From Amycolatopsis thailandensis (lineage in GTDB: Bacteria; Actinomycetota; Actinomycetes; Mycobacteriales; Pseudonocardiaceae), in NCBI RefSeq assembly GCF_002234405.1, contig NZ_NMQT01000134.1:1-64000 (forward strand): a stretch of 64,000 nucleotides of DNA. Reading direction: 5' to 3'. Made by a program: the position numbers and the translations under genes. Below, one piece after another: positions 47,076 through 57,281 of this stretch; the first letter of the stretch is position 1, and every line of letters begins with the position of its first letter. The notes beneath the pieces were generated by a model that was given only the letters and a program-made list of their open reading frames with translations, was not told where the DNA came from and ran no database searches.

Positions 47076-48106
47076 CCGTTCAGCATCTTCAGGAACCCGT
47101 TCTCCCACGCGACAGGGTCCGCGTCGTAGCCGACGTACTGCGAAGTTCCCTTCGGTGTCACATAAGTACGGCCCGCCGCGGCACCGTCCTGGCGCACGTC
47201 GACCTTCGCCCGCCTCAGCTTCACCGGGCTCACGGCGTCGAGCACCTCGGACGACGCGAGCGTGTCCCACCAGAACGCCGACCCGTCCTGGACGTACGGC
47301 GCGAGATCGGGCTGCGTCACGATCGCGTGCACCAGTTTCGCTTCCGCCGTCCGGCCTTCCCGGCCAAGACGCTCCACGTAGGACGGTGTGATGGGGACGT
47401 CGTTCGTGGCGTCCAGTGGGACGATGTCGACGCGGCGGAGCCCGGCGAAGACCTTGTCCGCCGAAGCGGGGTCGAGCCACATGTTGACCTCTTGGGTGCC
47501 GTCGAACTTCGACGCGCCGGGCCCGAACACGTTGCCAGGGACGTCGAACGCGCCGCCCATCACCGCGAGCCGCGAGATCCGTCGCGCCACACCGGGAACC
47601 TCCATCGCCTTGGCGACGTTCGTGAGCGGCCCGGTCGCGATCACGACGACCGGCCGGGCGGACTCGAGTACCGTCGCCGCGAGCAGCGCCGAGGCCCGGA
47701 CCGGTGACGGGCGATCCGGTACGCCCGCGTCGCCGAGCGCGCCGTTGAGGATGCTTTCGGTCCAGGCGCGGCCATCGGCGGGCATCGGGTTCACGCCGGT
47801 GTCGGAACCGTCGGCGACCGGAATGCCGGAGAGCCCGCATTTCCCGAGCGCTGTCCGCACGTGGGTCAGCGCGCGCCCCGGGGTTCCGGCGCCGTTGTTG
47901 GTGACGGTGACCGCACGCAGGTCGACGCGGCGCTGTTTGTGCGCCTGGCAGAGATACGCGAGCGTCGCGATGTCGGCGAAATCGGAGTCGCCGTCGTACA
48001 CGACCGGAATCGGCGAAGGGGCGGGCGACGCCGAGGCGGCGGGAGCGGCCGAGGCACCGACGACACAGGCGAGCAGGACGGCCAGCGCGGCACGGGACGA
48101 GAACAT
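47072..48106 (-). CDS. Secreted nucleoside hydrolase-like protein
   Basis: A 344-residue protein of the inosine-uridine nucleoside N-ribohydrolase family. A signal peptide (MFSSRAALAVLLACVVGASA, cleavage near ASA-SPA) predicts export. The family's N-terminal DxDxxxDD calcium motif is here DGDSDFAD, slightly altered; VVIATGPLTNVAKAM, VMGGAFDVPGNV and EVNMWLDPASADKVF are present. It would release bases from external nucleosides, though the altered motif leaves activity open. Confidence 0.8.
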   Translation of the reverse strand: MFSSRAALAVLLACVVGASAAPAASASPAPSPIPVVYDGDSDFADIATLAYLCQAHKQRRVDLRAVTVTNNGAGTPGRALTHVRTALGKCGLSGIPVADGSDTGVNPMPADGRAWTESILNGALGDAGVPDRPSPVRASALLAATVLESARPVVVIATGPLTNVAKAMEVPGVARRISRLAVMGGAFDVPGNVFGPGASKFDGTQEVNMWLDPASADKVFAGLRRVDIVPLDATNDVPITPSYVERLGREGRTAEAKLVHAIVTQPDLAPYVQDGSAFWWDTLASSEVLDAVSPVKLRRAKVDVRQDGAAAGRTYVTPKGTSQYVGYDADPVAWENGFLKMLNG

Positions 48107-48199
48107 GGCGTCACCGTAGCGAGAATTCACGACAGGACCTAGGTCCTCTTCCCCGCCGAATCGATGGCGCGGGTCCATCGGGCGCGCTACAACTCGAAT

Positions 48200-49411
48200 A
48201 TGGAACGTACACAGTGTTGTGTGGTGGGGGGCGGTCCGGCGGGGATGGTGCTCGGACTCCTGTTGGCGCGGGCGGGGGTCGAGGTCACCGTTCTCGAAAA
48301 GCACAAGGACTTCTTCCGCGATTTCCGCGGCGACACGGTGCATCCGCCGACGCTGATGCTGCTCGACGACCTCGGGCTCGGCGACCGGTTCGCGGAACTG
48401 CCGTCGAAACGGCTGGAGAAGATGCGGATGGTGTTCGGCGGCAAGGCGATCGTCGCCGCCGATTTCAGCCGGGTCCCCGGACCGCACAAGTGCATCGAGA
48501 TGGTCCCGCAGTGGGACTTCCTGAACCTGCTCGCCGAAGCCGCGGCCGTCGAACCGACGTTCACCCTGAAGATGGGGGCGGAGGTGACCGGCCTGCGCGA
48601 CGGCGGTGGGGTGCGATACCGCGATTCCGATGGCGTGGAACGGGAATTGGCCGCGACGCTCGTGGTCGGCTGCGACGGCCGGGATTCCCTGGTGCGCGCG
48701 GAAGCGGGACTGGTGCCACGCGAGTACGACGTGCCGATGGACGTGTGGTGGGTCCGCGTGCCCAAACTCGAAGAGACGGGCGAGGCGGCCGAGGTGTTCG
48801 GCTGTTTCGCGAACGGCCTCGCCGGCATGACGATGGACCGCGGCGACTACTACCAGACGTCGTACCTGATCAGGAAGGGGCAGGACGAGACGCTGCGTGC
48901 CGAGGGCATCGAGAAGTTCCGCGAACGGATCGGCGGCCTGTTCGGCTGGGGAGAGGGCGAACTCGCCGCGATCCGCGGGTGGGACGACGTCAAACTGCTG
49001 AAGGTCCGGATGTCCAAACTGCCGCACTGGTACTCGGAGCGGGTGCTCTGCATCGGCGACGCCGCGCACGCGATGTCGCCCGCCGGCGGGATGGGCGTCA
49101 ACGTCGCGATCCAGGACGCCGTGGCGGCCGCGCGCTTCCTCGCCGCCCCGCTGCTGCGCGGCACGCTGACCGCGCGGGACCTCGCCCGTGTGCAGCGAAA
49201 GAGGAATTTCGCCGTCACCCTGATCCAGCTGCAGCAGCTGGGAGAGCACAAGATGCTCATCGAGCCCGCGCTGAACGGCACGCTGAACGAGCGGACCATC
49301 CCACTGCCTCTCCGGCTCTCCGACCGCTTTCCGCAGCTCACCACCGTCGCGGCCTTCCTGGGCGGCATCGGCCCCCTGCGCGAGAAGACCCCGGCCTTCG
49401 CCCGCCGCTGA
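48200..49411 (+). CDS. FAD-dependent monooxygenase (PHBH-fold)
   Basis: A 403-residue flavoprotein monooxygenase. FAD motif VVGGGPAGMVLGLLLARAG at the N-terminus, the DG motif VVGCDGRDS, and the second FAD motif CIGDAAHAMSPAGGMGVNVA are intact. It likely hydroxylates an aromatic or related substrate with NAD(P)H. No ribosome site precedes ATG 48200, but TACAAC lies about 10 bp upstream as a possible -10 box, so a leaderless mRNA is plausible. A palindrome follows at 49415. Confidence 0.85.
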   Translation: MERTQCCVVGGGPAGMVLGLLLARAGVEVTVLEKHKDFFRDFRGDTVHPPTLMLLDDLGLGDRFAELPSKRLEKMRMVFGGKAIVAADFSRVPGPHKCIEMVPQWDFLNLLAEAAAVEPTFTLKMGAEVTGLRDGGGVRYRDSDGVERELAATLVVGCDGRDSLVRAEAGLVPREYDVPMDVWWVRVPKLEETGEAAEVFGCFANGLAGMTMDRGDYYQTSYLIRKGQDETLRAEGIEKFRERIGGLFGWGEGELAAIRGWDDVKLLKVRMSKLPHWYSERVLCIGDAAHAMSPAGGMGVNVAIQDAVAAARFLAAPLLRGTLTARDLARVQRKRNFAVTLIQLQQLGEHKMLIEPALNGTLNERTIPLPLRLSDRFPQLTTVAAFLGGIGPLREKTPAFARR

Positions 49412-49414
49412 CCT

Positions 49415-49478
49415 CGCGTTTCGTCCTCTGGATGCGGTACTTGCATACGCAACTACCGCATCCAGAGGACGAAACGCG
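49415..49478. repeat. Palindrome copy 2 of a two-copy family
   Basis: Perfect 25-nt arms (49415-49439 and 49454-49478) starting CGCGTTTCGTCCTCTGGATG, identical over 24 nt to the arms at 15586-15650, but with a different loop. Here it lies between two genes on the same strand, just after a stop codon and 6 bp before the next start. Confidence 0.82.
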
Positions 49479-49484
49479 TGCACA

Positions 49485-50597
49485 ATGGGAGAAGTGAGCG
49501 ATCCACTGGCGGGGTTCGTCGGCTTCGCGGAGGCGTTGCGCGAAGCCGGTTTGCCGTGCGACGCGCACCGAGTCCAGGCGTATCTCGCGGCCGTCGGTGA
49601 AGTGGATCTCGCCGATCCCGAGCAGCTGTACTGGGCCGGTCGGCTGACGCTGTGCGCCGACCCCGACGACCTCCCGCGCTACGACGCCGCGTTCGACAGC
49701 TGGTTCGCCGAAAAGAAGGCCGGACCACGACGGCGAGGGCAGCAGACGCCCCCGAAACGCGCGAAGATCGCCTCGCTCGCGCAAGCACCGGGCCAGGGCG
49801 AGTCCGGCGCGGAGCCCGACCAGCTCCGCGTGGCGGCGAGTGAGGACGAGCTCCTCCGGCACCGTGACCTCGCCGAACTGACCGTCGCCGAACGCGCTCA
49901 CCTGCGGGAACTGCTCGCGAAACTGCGCCCGGCCCTGCCGTCGCGGTCGTCGCCGCGCCGCCGCGCGGCCAGGCGGGGCACCCTCGATCCGTCGCGCACG
50001 CTCCGGGCGATGCTGGCGGGCGGCGGCGAGCCCGTGCGCCTGGCGTACCGGCGGAAAGGCACCAAACCCCGTCGGCTCGTCCTCCTGATCGACGTCTCCG
50101 GCTCGATGGGGCCGTACGCCGACGCCCTGCTGCGGTTCGCGCACGTCGTCGCCCGGCACGCTCCCGGCCGCGTCGAAGTGTTCACCCTGGGGACCCGGCT
50201 CACCCGGGTGTCCCGCCAGCTCCGGCTGCGCGATCCCGAGCACGCGATGCTCGCCGCGGCCGCCGCGGTCCCCGATTTCGCGGGCGGGACCCGGCTCGGC
50301 GAGACCCTGCGGGCCTTCCTCGACCGCTGGGGACAACGCGGCGTGGCCAGGCGATCCGTGGTCACCGTGTTCTCCGACGGCTGGGAACGGGGCGACCCCG
50401 GCCTGCTCGGCGAGCAGCTCGCCAGGCTGCGCCGGCTCGCGCACGTCGTATTCTGGGTGAATCCGCACGCGGGGCGGGCAGGTTACGCTCCCGTGCAGTC
50501 CGGCATCGTGGCCGCGCTCCCGTACCTCGATCGGCTGCTCGCCGGGCACAGCATGGCCACATTGGAACGACTGCTGGTGGAGATCGCCGATGCGTGA
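49485..50597 (+). CDS. VWA-domain protein (CoxE-like)
   Basis: A 370-residue protein with an N-terminal helical part, a charged Arg/Pro-rich linker, and a C-terminal von Willebrand A domain with the MIDAS motif DVSGSMG (about residue 205) and later GGTRLGE and FSDGWERGD. CoxE-like proteins work with MoxR ATPases (44516 here) in maturing the CO dehydrogenase metal centre. ATG 49485 is used here; a GTG at 49494 is possible. It overlaps the xdhC-like gene by 8 bp. Confidence 0.83.
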   Translation: MGEVSDPLAGFVGFAEALREAGLPCDAHRVQAYLAAVGEVDLADPEQLYWAGRLTLCADPDDLPRYDAAFDSWFAEKKAGPRRRGQQTPPKRAKIASLAQAPGQGESGAEPDQLRVAASEDELLRHRDLAELTVAERAHLRELLAKLRPALPSRSSPRRRAARRGTLDPSRTLRAMLAGGGEPVRLAYRRKGTKPRRLVLLIDVSGSMGPYADALLRFAHVVARHAPGRVEVFTLGTRLTRVSRQLRLRDPEHAMLAAAAAVPDFAGGTRLGETLRAFLDRWGQRGVARRSVVTVFSDGWERGDPGLLGEQLARLRRLAHVVFWVNPHAGRAGYAPVQSGIVAALPYLDRLLAGHSMATLERLLVEIADA

Positions 50598-51702
50598 CGT
50601 ACTGGACGAACTGCACCGCCGCTGGGCGGCAGGCGAGACCGTGGGGGTCGGCACGGTGGTGGCGACGTTCTCGTCGGCGCCCCGGAGCCCCGGCGCGGCG
50701 ATGCTCGTCGCCCCGGACGGCACGGTCACCGGCAGCGTCTCCGGCGGCTGCGTCGAAGGCGCCGTCTACGAACTCGCGCAGCAGGTGGTCGCCGAGCGCG
50801 CGCCGGTGCTGCAGCGCTACGGCGTTTCCGACGACGACGCGTTCGCGGTCGGGCTGACCTGCGGCGGGATCATCGACATCTACGTCCAGCACGTCGATCG
50901 CGACTCGATGCCGGAGCTGGGCGACGTCGTCGAATCGGTCCACAGTGGACAGCCGGTCGCCGTGGTCACGGTGATCGAACACGAAACCGAAGGCCTGGTC
51001 GGCGAGCATCTGATCGTCTGGCCGGACCGGGTCGCCGGTTCGCTCGGTTCGTCCCGGATGGACGACGCCGTCGTCGACGACGCGCGCGGAATGCTCGTCG
51101 GCGGCCGCACCGGCACGCTCCACTACGGACCGGACGGGCAGCGCCGCGGCGAGGGCATGACGGTCTTCGTCAACTCCTTCGAGCCGCCCGCGCGCCTGCT
51201 GGTCTTCGGCGCGATCGACTTCGCGGCCGCGATGGCGAAAATGGGCGCGTACCTCGGCTACCAGGTGACGGTCTGCGACGCGCGGCCCGTGTTCGCGACG
51301 AAGAGCCGCTTCCCGGACGCGCACGAAGTCGTCGTCGACTGGCCGCACCGCTATCTCAGGGCCGAAGCCGACGCGGGCCGCGTCGACGGCCGGACCGCGA
51401 TCGCCGTGCTCACCCACGATCCGAAGTTCGACGTGCCGCTGCTGGAGGTCGCGTTGCGGCTCGACGTCGGCTACGTCGGCGCGATGGGCTCGCGCAAGAC
51501 CCACGACGACCGGTTCGCGCGGCTGCGCGAGGCCGGGGTCACCGAGGCGGAACTCGAACGGCTGTCCTCGCCGATCGGCCTCGATCTCGGCGCGCGGACC
51601 CCCGAGGAGACCGCGGTGTCGATCGCGGCGGAGATCATCGCGCTGCGGTGGAGCGGTTCGGGCTCGCGGCTGGCCGGACTCACCGGCCGGATCCACGGCT
51701 GA
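50590..51702 (+). CDS. XdhC/CoxI-family maturation protein
   Basis: A 370-residue XdhC-type protein: SAPRSPGAAMLV and GSVSGGCVEGAV in the N-terminal domain, LTCGGIIDIYV, then a Rossmann domain with LLVFGAIDFAAAM and YVGAMGSRKTHDDR. XdhC binds and sulfurates the molybdenum cofactor before insertion into xanthine dehydrogenase-type enzymes. It fits the cox-like set. The 3' end overlaps the convergent Lrp gene by 23 bp. Confidence 0.9.
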   Translation: MRDVLDELHRRWAAGETVGVGTVVATFSSAPRSPGAAMLVAPDGTVTGSVSGGCVEGAVYELAQQVVAERAPVLQRYGVSDDDAFAVGLTCGGIIDIYVQHVDRDSMPELGDVVESVHSGQPVAVVTVIEHETEGLVGEHLIVWPDRVAGSLGSSRMDDAVVDDARGMLVGGRTGTLHYGPDGQRRGEGMTVFVNSFEPPARLLVFGAIDFAAAMAKMGAYLGYQVTVCDARPVFATKSRFPDAHEVVVDWPHRYLRAEADAGRVDGRTAIAVLTHDPKFDVPLLEVALRLDVGYVGAMGSRKTHDDRFARLREAGVTEAELERLSSPIGLDLGARTPEETAVSIAAEIIALRWSGSGSRLAGLTGRIHG

Positions 51703-52159
51703 CGCCCGGCACCGGGACGGCCTGGCTGGACTTGACCACCTCGAAGGCGGGCAGGGTCTCGAACCGTTTGACACGCTCGTCGAACAGCTTCCTGGCCAGG
51801 TACCGGCTCGTCTTGAGATCCGAGGTGAGCAGGACGACGACGTAGTCCCACTGCCCGACGATGCTGTAGCAGTGCTGGACGCGGGGTTCGGCCAGCATGC
51901 GTTCGCGGAACGCCTTGTGGCTCTTCTCGTCGTCGTCGGTCAGCGCGACCAGGATGACCGACGACATCCCGGCGCCCAGTGCCTCCGGATCGAGCACGGC
52001 GACCTGCGCGCGGATCACGCCCGCGGCGCGCAGCCGGGTCAACCGCCGCTGGACCGCGCTCGGGGAGAGACCGACGGCGTCACCCAGATCGTGCAGCGGA
52101 CGGGCCGCGTCGGCTTGGACGAGGTCGAGCAGCAGGTGGTCGATCTCGTCCAAGGTCAC
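51680..52159 (-). CDS. Lrp/AsnC-family regulator
   Basis: A 159-residue regulator: N-terminal HTH (LDEIDHLLLDLVQADA, GLSPSAVQRRLTRL) and C-terminal RAM/ligand domain (YSIVGQWDYVVVLLTSDL). Start is GTG 52159; upstream readings to 52393 cross the divergent gene. It is divergent from a PLP-dependent dehydratase gene over 70 bp, and probably controls it in response to amino acids. Confidence 0.87.
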   Translation of the reverse strand: MTLDEIDHLLLDLVQADAARPLHDLGDAVGLSPSAVQRRLTRLRAAGVIRAQVAVLDPEALGAGMSSVILVALTDDDEKSHKAFRERMLAEPRVQHCYSIVGQWDYVVVLLTSDLKTSRYLARKLFDERVKRFETLPAFEVVKSSQAVPVPGVSRGSGR

Positions 52160-52229
52160 GCAAGAATATTGCACGCGGGCGGGAAAATTTACAATCGGCG
52201 TGATCGTCTTCCGCTCTAGCTTGGGTGGC

Positions 52230-53168
52230 ATGACCGAAATCGACCTGCAGCTGGACCACGTCGCCGAGGCGGCGAAGGTGATCGATCCCGTCTTCCTGGA
52301 CTCCCCGCAATATGAGGACGGACAGCTGAACGAACGGCTCGGACGGCGCGTCGTGGTGAAGGTCGAGACGCTGAATCCGTTGCGGAGTTTCAAAGGCCGT
52401 GGCGCGGACTACTTCGCCGCCGGGCTGGAGCCGGGCACCACGATGGTGTGCGGGACCAGCGGCAACTTCGGGCAGGCCGTCGCGTTCGCCGCCCGGAAGC
52501 ACGGTCTGCGGGCCGAAGTGTTCGTCCCCGCCACCGTCTCCCCGGTCAAACTGCGGCGGATCAAGGCGCTGGGCGCGCGGGTGCGCCGGGTCGACGGTGA
52601 GGCGAAGGACGCCGCGGCCGCGTTCGCCGCCGAAGCCCCGGACCGCGTCTTCGTGGTCGACGGCCGGGAGCCCGCGATCTCCGAGGGGGCGGGCACGATC
52701 GGCCTGGAACTGGCGCGGGAGAGCGGGATCGACACGGTCGTGCTCCCGGTCGGCGACGGCGCGCTGATCGCCGGTGTCGCGCTCTGGCTCAAGGCGCACA
52801 CGCCGGGCGTCCGGATCGTCGGCGTCGGGGTCGAGTCGGCGCAGGCGATGGCGAAGAGCTGGCGGGCGGGCGAACCGATCGCCGTCGCCCGGACCGGCAC
52901 GTTCGCCGCCGGCATCACGATCAGCTCCCCGGAGCCGGAGTCCGTGCGGCGGCTGCGGTCGCTGGTCGACGACTTCGTGCTGGTCGGCGACGACGATCTC
53001 CGCGCGGCCATGCGGCTGGGCGCGGAAACCCTCGGCGTGCTCCCGGAGCCCGCGGGCGCCGCCGGGCTGGCCGCGCTGACCGTGCACGACCTCCCGGGGG
53101 ATCGGGTCGCCACCGTGATCACGGGCGCGAACGCCGAGTTGCCTCGTGAGTGGCAAGGACGGTTCTAA
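52230..53168 (+). CDS. PLP-dependent threonine/serine dehydratase-like protein
   Basis: A 312-residue fold-type II PLP enzyme. The Schiff-base Lys lies in LRSFKGRGAD, and CGTSGNFGQAVAFAA is the phosphate loop; VLPVGDGALIAGV and PEPAGAAGLAAL are family motifs. Probably deaminates threonine or serine. The divergent Lrp gene fits amino-acid control. The last seven codons (EWQGRF region) are formed by the left arm of a palindrome. Confidence 0.84.
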   Translation: MTEIDLQLDHVAEAAKVIDPVFLDSPQYEDGQLNERLGRRVVVKVETLNPLRSFKGRGADYFAAGLEPGTTMVCGTSGNFGQAVAFAARKHGLRAEVFVPATVSPVKLRRIKALGARVRRVDGEAKDAAAAFAAEAPDRVFVVDGREPAISEGAGTIGLELARESGIDTVVLPVGDGALIAGVALWLKAHTPGVRIVGVGVESAQAMAKSWRAGEPIAVARTGTFAAGITISSPEPESVRRLRSLVDDFVLVGDDDLRAAMRLGAETLGVLPEPAGAAGLAALTVHDLPGDRVATVITGANAELPREWQGRF

Positions 53169-53188
53169 CCGTCCTTGCCACTCACGAG
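53143..53188. terminator. Hairpin spanning the stop codon of the dehydratase gene
   Basis: Perfect 22-nt arms (53143-53164 and 53167-53188) with a 2-nt loop; the TAA stop is at 53166-53168, inside the loop/right arm. It overlaps the coding end and could terminate the transcript. Confidence 0.75.
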
Positions 53189-53433
53189 CAGTACCGAATG
53201 GACACTCGCGCTTACTCCGCATCTGCGCCCTTTACCCCTTGTCCCGTAACGCATCTGCGGACCAGTGCCTGAGTCACCCCCTGTCGGGGGTTGTCCCCGC
53301 CGATCAGAAGTAGCACGCTCGGCTGTGAGTCCGATCACGGTCGCTCCGGGGTCGGTCCGTGACAACCGCTATGACCGGCCGCTCCCGAACGACCCCGGAC
53401 CAGCGCGGGGTTTCTCTTGCTTTTGGAGGCCTG
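53169..53433 (+). other. Leader/promoter region of the coxSLM-like operon
   Basis: 265 bp without a gene, holding the right arm of the hairpin and then the upstream region of coxS. GCATCTGCG occurs twice, at 53219-53227 and 53251-53259, exactly 32 bp apart (about three helical turns), a possible paired activator site. A GGAGG ribosome site precedes ATG 53434. Confidence 0.4.
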
Positions 53434-53963
<530 letters not shown>

Positions 53964-53964
<1 letters not shown>

Positions 53965-56411
53965 TGACCTCCACGATCGAACCGGAGGTCGGGAAGGCCC
54001 GCCGCCGCAAGGAGGACGAGCGCCTCATCACCGGCCGGACCCGCTGGACCGACAACCTCACCCTCCCCGGCATGCTGCACCTCGCGGTGCTCCGCAGCCC
54101 GTTCGCGCACGCCAAGATCGTCTCGATCGACGTCACCGAGGCGAAGTCCGCGCCGGGTGTCGTCGCCGTGTTCACCGGGAAGGACCTCGACCCGGAAAGC
54201 GCCATCGGCATGCCGTGCGCGTGGCCGATCACCCCGGACATGAAATCTCCGCGCAGGCCCATCCTCGCGTCGGACACGGTGAACTTCGCCGGTGAGAGCG
54301 TCGCGGTGGTCGTCGCCCGGACGTCGGCCGAAGCGCATGACGCGCTCGAAGCGATCGACGTCGACTACGACGAACTGCCGGTCGTCCTCGGGCTGGAGAA
54401 CGCGCTCGCCGAGGGTGCGCCGCTGGTGCACGAGGAACTCGGCACCAACCAGAACGCGGTCTGGGTCTTCGATTCCGCCGACGCGGGAACGGGTTCCAGC
54501 GTCGAAGACGCGATCTCGACCGCGGAGAAGTCGGGGATCGTGCTCAAGCGCCGGTTCCGCCAGCAACGGCTGGTGCCGGCGTTCATGGAGCCGCGGGCGT
54601 GCGTCGTCGACCCGACCGGCAGCCAGCTGGTCATGTGGTCGGCCACCCAGGTCCCGCACATCCTCAAGACGATGACCGCGGCCACGCTCGGCCTGCCCGA
54701 GCACAAGGTGCGGGTGATCGCGCCGGACGTCGGCGGCGGCTTCGGCGGCAAGATCGCCGTGCTGCCCGAAGAGATGATGTCGACGCTGATCGCGCAGCGG
54801 CTCGGCAAACCGGTCAAGTGGACCGAGTCCCGTTCGGAGACGATGGTCGCCGCGCACCACGGCCGCGATCAGATCCAGGACCTCACCATCACCGCGAACC
54901 GCGACGGCACGGTGACCGGTCTCAAGGTCGAACTGCTCGCCGACATGGGTGCTTACCTCGGCCTCGTCGGCCCCGGGGTGCCGATCCTGGGCGCGTTCAT
55001 GTTCAACGCGATCTACAAGTTCCCGGCGTACCACTTCGCCTGCACCAACGTGTTCACCAACACCACGCTCACCGACGCCTATCGCGGCGCCGGGCGGCCG
55101 GAGGCCACGTTCGGGATCGAGCGGATCATGGACGAGCTCGCCGTCGAGCTCGGCATGGACCCGATGGAGCTCCGCGAGAAGAACTGGATCAAGCACGAGG
55201 AGTTCCCGTTCACCACGGTCGCCGGGCTGACCTACGACTCCGGCAACTACGAAGCCGCGACCCAGAAGGCGAAGGAACTCTTCGACTACGACGGTCTTCG
55301 CCGCGAACAGAAGGAGCGGCGCGATTCGGGTGACCCGGTGCAGCTCGGCATCGGCATCTCGACGTTCACCGAGATGTGCGGGCTCGCGCCGTCGCGGGTG
55401 CTCGGTTCGCTGGACTACGCGGCGGGCGGCTGGGAGCACGCGGAGATCCGGGTGCTGCCCACCGGCAAGATCGAGGTGATCACCGGTGCCTCCGCGCACG
55501 GCCAAGGCCACGAGACGGCGTGGAGCCAGATCGTCGCCGACAAACTCGGTGTCCCGTTCGAGGACATCGAGGTCATCCACGGCGACACCCAGTCCTCGCA
55601 CAAGGGCATGGACACCTACGGCTCCCGGTCGCTGGTGGTCGGCGGGATCGCGGTGGTCAAGGCGGCGGACAAGGTGCTCGCCAAGGCCAAGCCGATCGCG
55701 GCGCATCTGATGGAGTGCTCCGAGGACGACCTCGAATTCGAAGCGGGCAAGTTCTCGGTCAAGGGCACGGATTCCTCGACGTCCATCCAGGACATCGCGT
55801 GGGCCGTGTTCTCGGCGCACAACCTGCCGGACGGCGTCGAACCGTCGCTGGATTCGGCGGACACGTTCGATCCAGAGAACTTCTCCTTCCCGCACGGCAC
55901 GCATCTGTGCGCGGCCGAGGTCGACACCGAGACCGGGCGTGTGCGGTTGCGCTCCTACGTCTGCGTCGACGACGTCGGCGTGGTCGTCAACCCGCTGATC
56001 GTCGAAGGCCAGGTGCATGGCGGGCTCGCGCAGGGCATCGCGCAGGCGTTGTTCGAAGAGGCCGTCCACGACGAAGGCGGGACGCTGACCACCGGCACGT
56101 TCGCCGACTACCTCCTGCCGTCGGCGGCGGATCTGCCCAGCTTCACCACCGACCGCACCGAGACACCGTCGACCACGAACCCCTTGGGCGCCAAGGGAGT
56201 CGGCGAGGCGGGCACGATCGCCTCGACCCCGGCGGTGGTCAACGCCGTGGTCGACGCCGTCCGGCACTTCGGGGTGGACGACATCGAAATGCCGTTGACC
56301 CCGATGCGGGTCTGGCACGCCGTCCGGCACGGGTCGTCCGCCGCGGGCGGGCTGGGCTCGGAAGCAGGCGGCGGTCTCGGTTCGATCGACGCCACCGGAG
56401 GTGCCCAGTGA
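53964..56411 (+). CDS. coxL: CO dehydrogenase-family large subunit, form II (Mo hydroxylase)
   Basis: An 815-residue molybdenum hydroxylase large subunit. VGGGFGGK near residue 254 and GAKGVGEAG near 745 (catalytic Glu) are conserved. The active-site loop near residues 370-377 reads AYRGAGR, the form II signature; true high-affinity form I CO dehydrogenases have AYXCSFR. So CO oxidation is unproven and another small or aromatic substrate is possible. Start ATG 53964; a GTG one codon earlier is possible. The S-L-M order also fits form II. Confidence 0.9.
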
Positions 56412-57262
56412 TCCCGGCCCCGTTCGACTACGTCGCTCCGTCCACAGTGGACGAAGCGATCGCCGCGCTCGCCGAAGCGGGCGAGGACGCCAAGGTGCTG
56501 GCGGGCGGGCAAAGCCTGCTGCCGGTGCTGCGGATGCGGCTCGCCACGCCGACCACGCTGGTCGACCTCGGGAAGGTCGGCGAGCTGCGCGGCGTCCGCG
56601 AGGACGGCGATGCGCTGGTCATCGGCTCGATGACCACGCATTACGACGTCCAGCGGGACACGCTTGTCGCCGAGCACGCCGCGCTGCTCAAGGCCGCCAC
56701 GGACACGGTGGCCGATCCGCAGATCCGCCATCGCGGCACGTTCGGCGGTGCCATCGCGCACGCCGATCCCGCCGGTGACCTGCTGGCTCCCGTGCTCGCG
56801 CTCGGCTGCGAACTCGTCGTCGCCGGGCCGGGCGGGCGGCGGACGGTCGCCGCGGCGGACTTCTTCCAGGACATGTTCACCACCGCGCTCGCCGCGGACG
56901 AGCTCCTGGTCGAGGTCCGCGTGCCGAAGCACACCGGCTGGCGGGCCCACTACGAGAAGTTCAACCGCGTCGCGCAGGCGTGGTCGATGGTCGCTGTCGC
57001 GGCCTGCGTCCGGACCGAAGCGGGCACCATCGAGGAGGCGCGGGTCGCGCTCACCAACATGGGCTCGACACCGGTGCGGGCGGCCGGGGTCGAGGCGGCG
57101 CTGGTCGGCTGCGCGGCCACCGCGGAAGCGATCCGCGGGGCCGCGGAACACGCGGCCGAGGGCACGAATCCGACGGCCGACGGCAACTCCGATGTCGAAT
57201 ACCGGCAGCACCTCGCGCGGGTGCTGACCGGCCGGGCGGTCCTCGCCGCGGCAGGGGCCTAG
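56408..57262 (+). CDS. coxM: CO dehydrogenase-family medium (FAD) subunit
   Basis: A 284-residue FAD-binding subunit of the xanthine dehydrogenase family. AGGQSLLPVLRMRLATP and RHRGTFGGAIAHADPAGD bind FAD. It carries electrons from CoxS to the final acceptor. GTG 56408 overlaps the coxL stop by 4 bp. The longer upstream frame is a reading inside coxL. Confidence 0.9.
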   Translation: MIPAPFDYVAPSTVDEAIAALAEAGEDAKVLAGGQSLLPVLRMRLATPTTLVDLGKVGELRGVREDGDALVIGSMTTHYDVQRDTLVAEHAALLKAATDTVADPQIRHRGTFGGAIAHADPAGDLLAPVLALGCELVVAGPGGRRTVAAADFFQDMFTTALAADELLVEVRVPKHTGWRAHYEKFNRVAQAWSMVAVAACVRTEAGTIEEARVALTNMGSTPVRAAGVEAALVGCAATAEAIRGAAEHAAEGTNPTADGNSDVEYRQHLARVLTGRAVLAAAGA

Positions 57263-57281
57263 AGAGAAGGGAGGTCGGCCC

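Noticed and set aside
45389..49411. Genomic island or transposon between moxR and the VWA gene
   Set aside because: No transposase, integrase, target duplication or composition shift was seen; only flanking repeats hint at it, so I call it an interruption, not an island.
47072..49483. An 803-codon minus-strand frame covering the nucleoside hydrolase and monooxygenase genes
   Set aside because: Only its C-terminal 344 codons make a protein, starting with a signal peptide at 48106; the rest is antisense to the monooxygenase.
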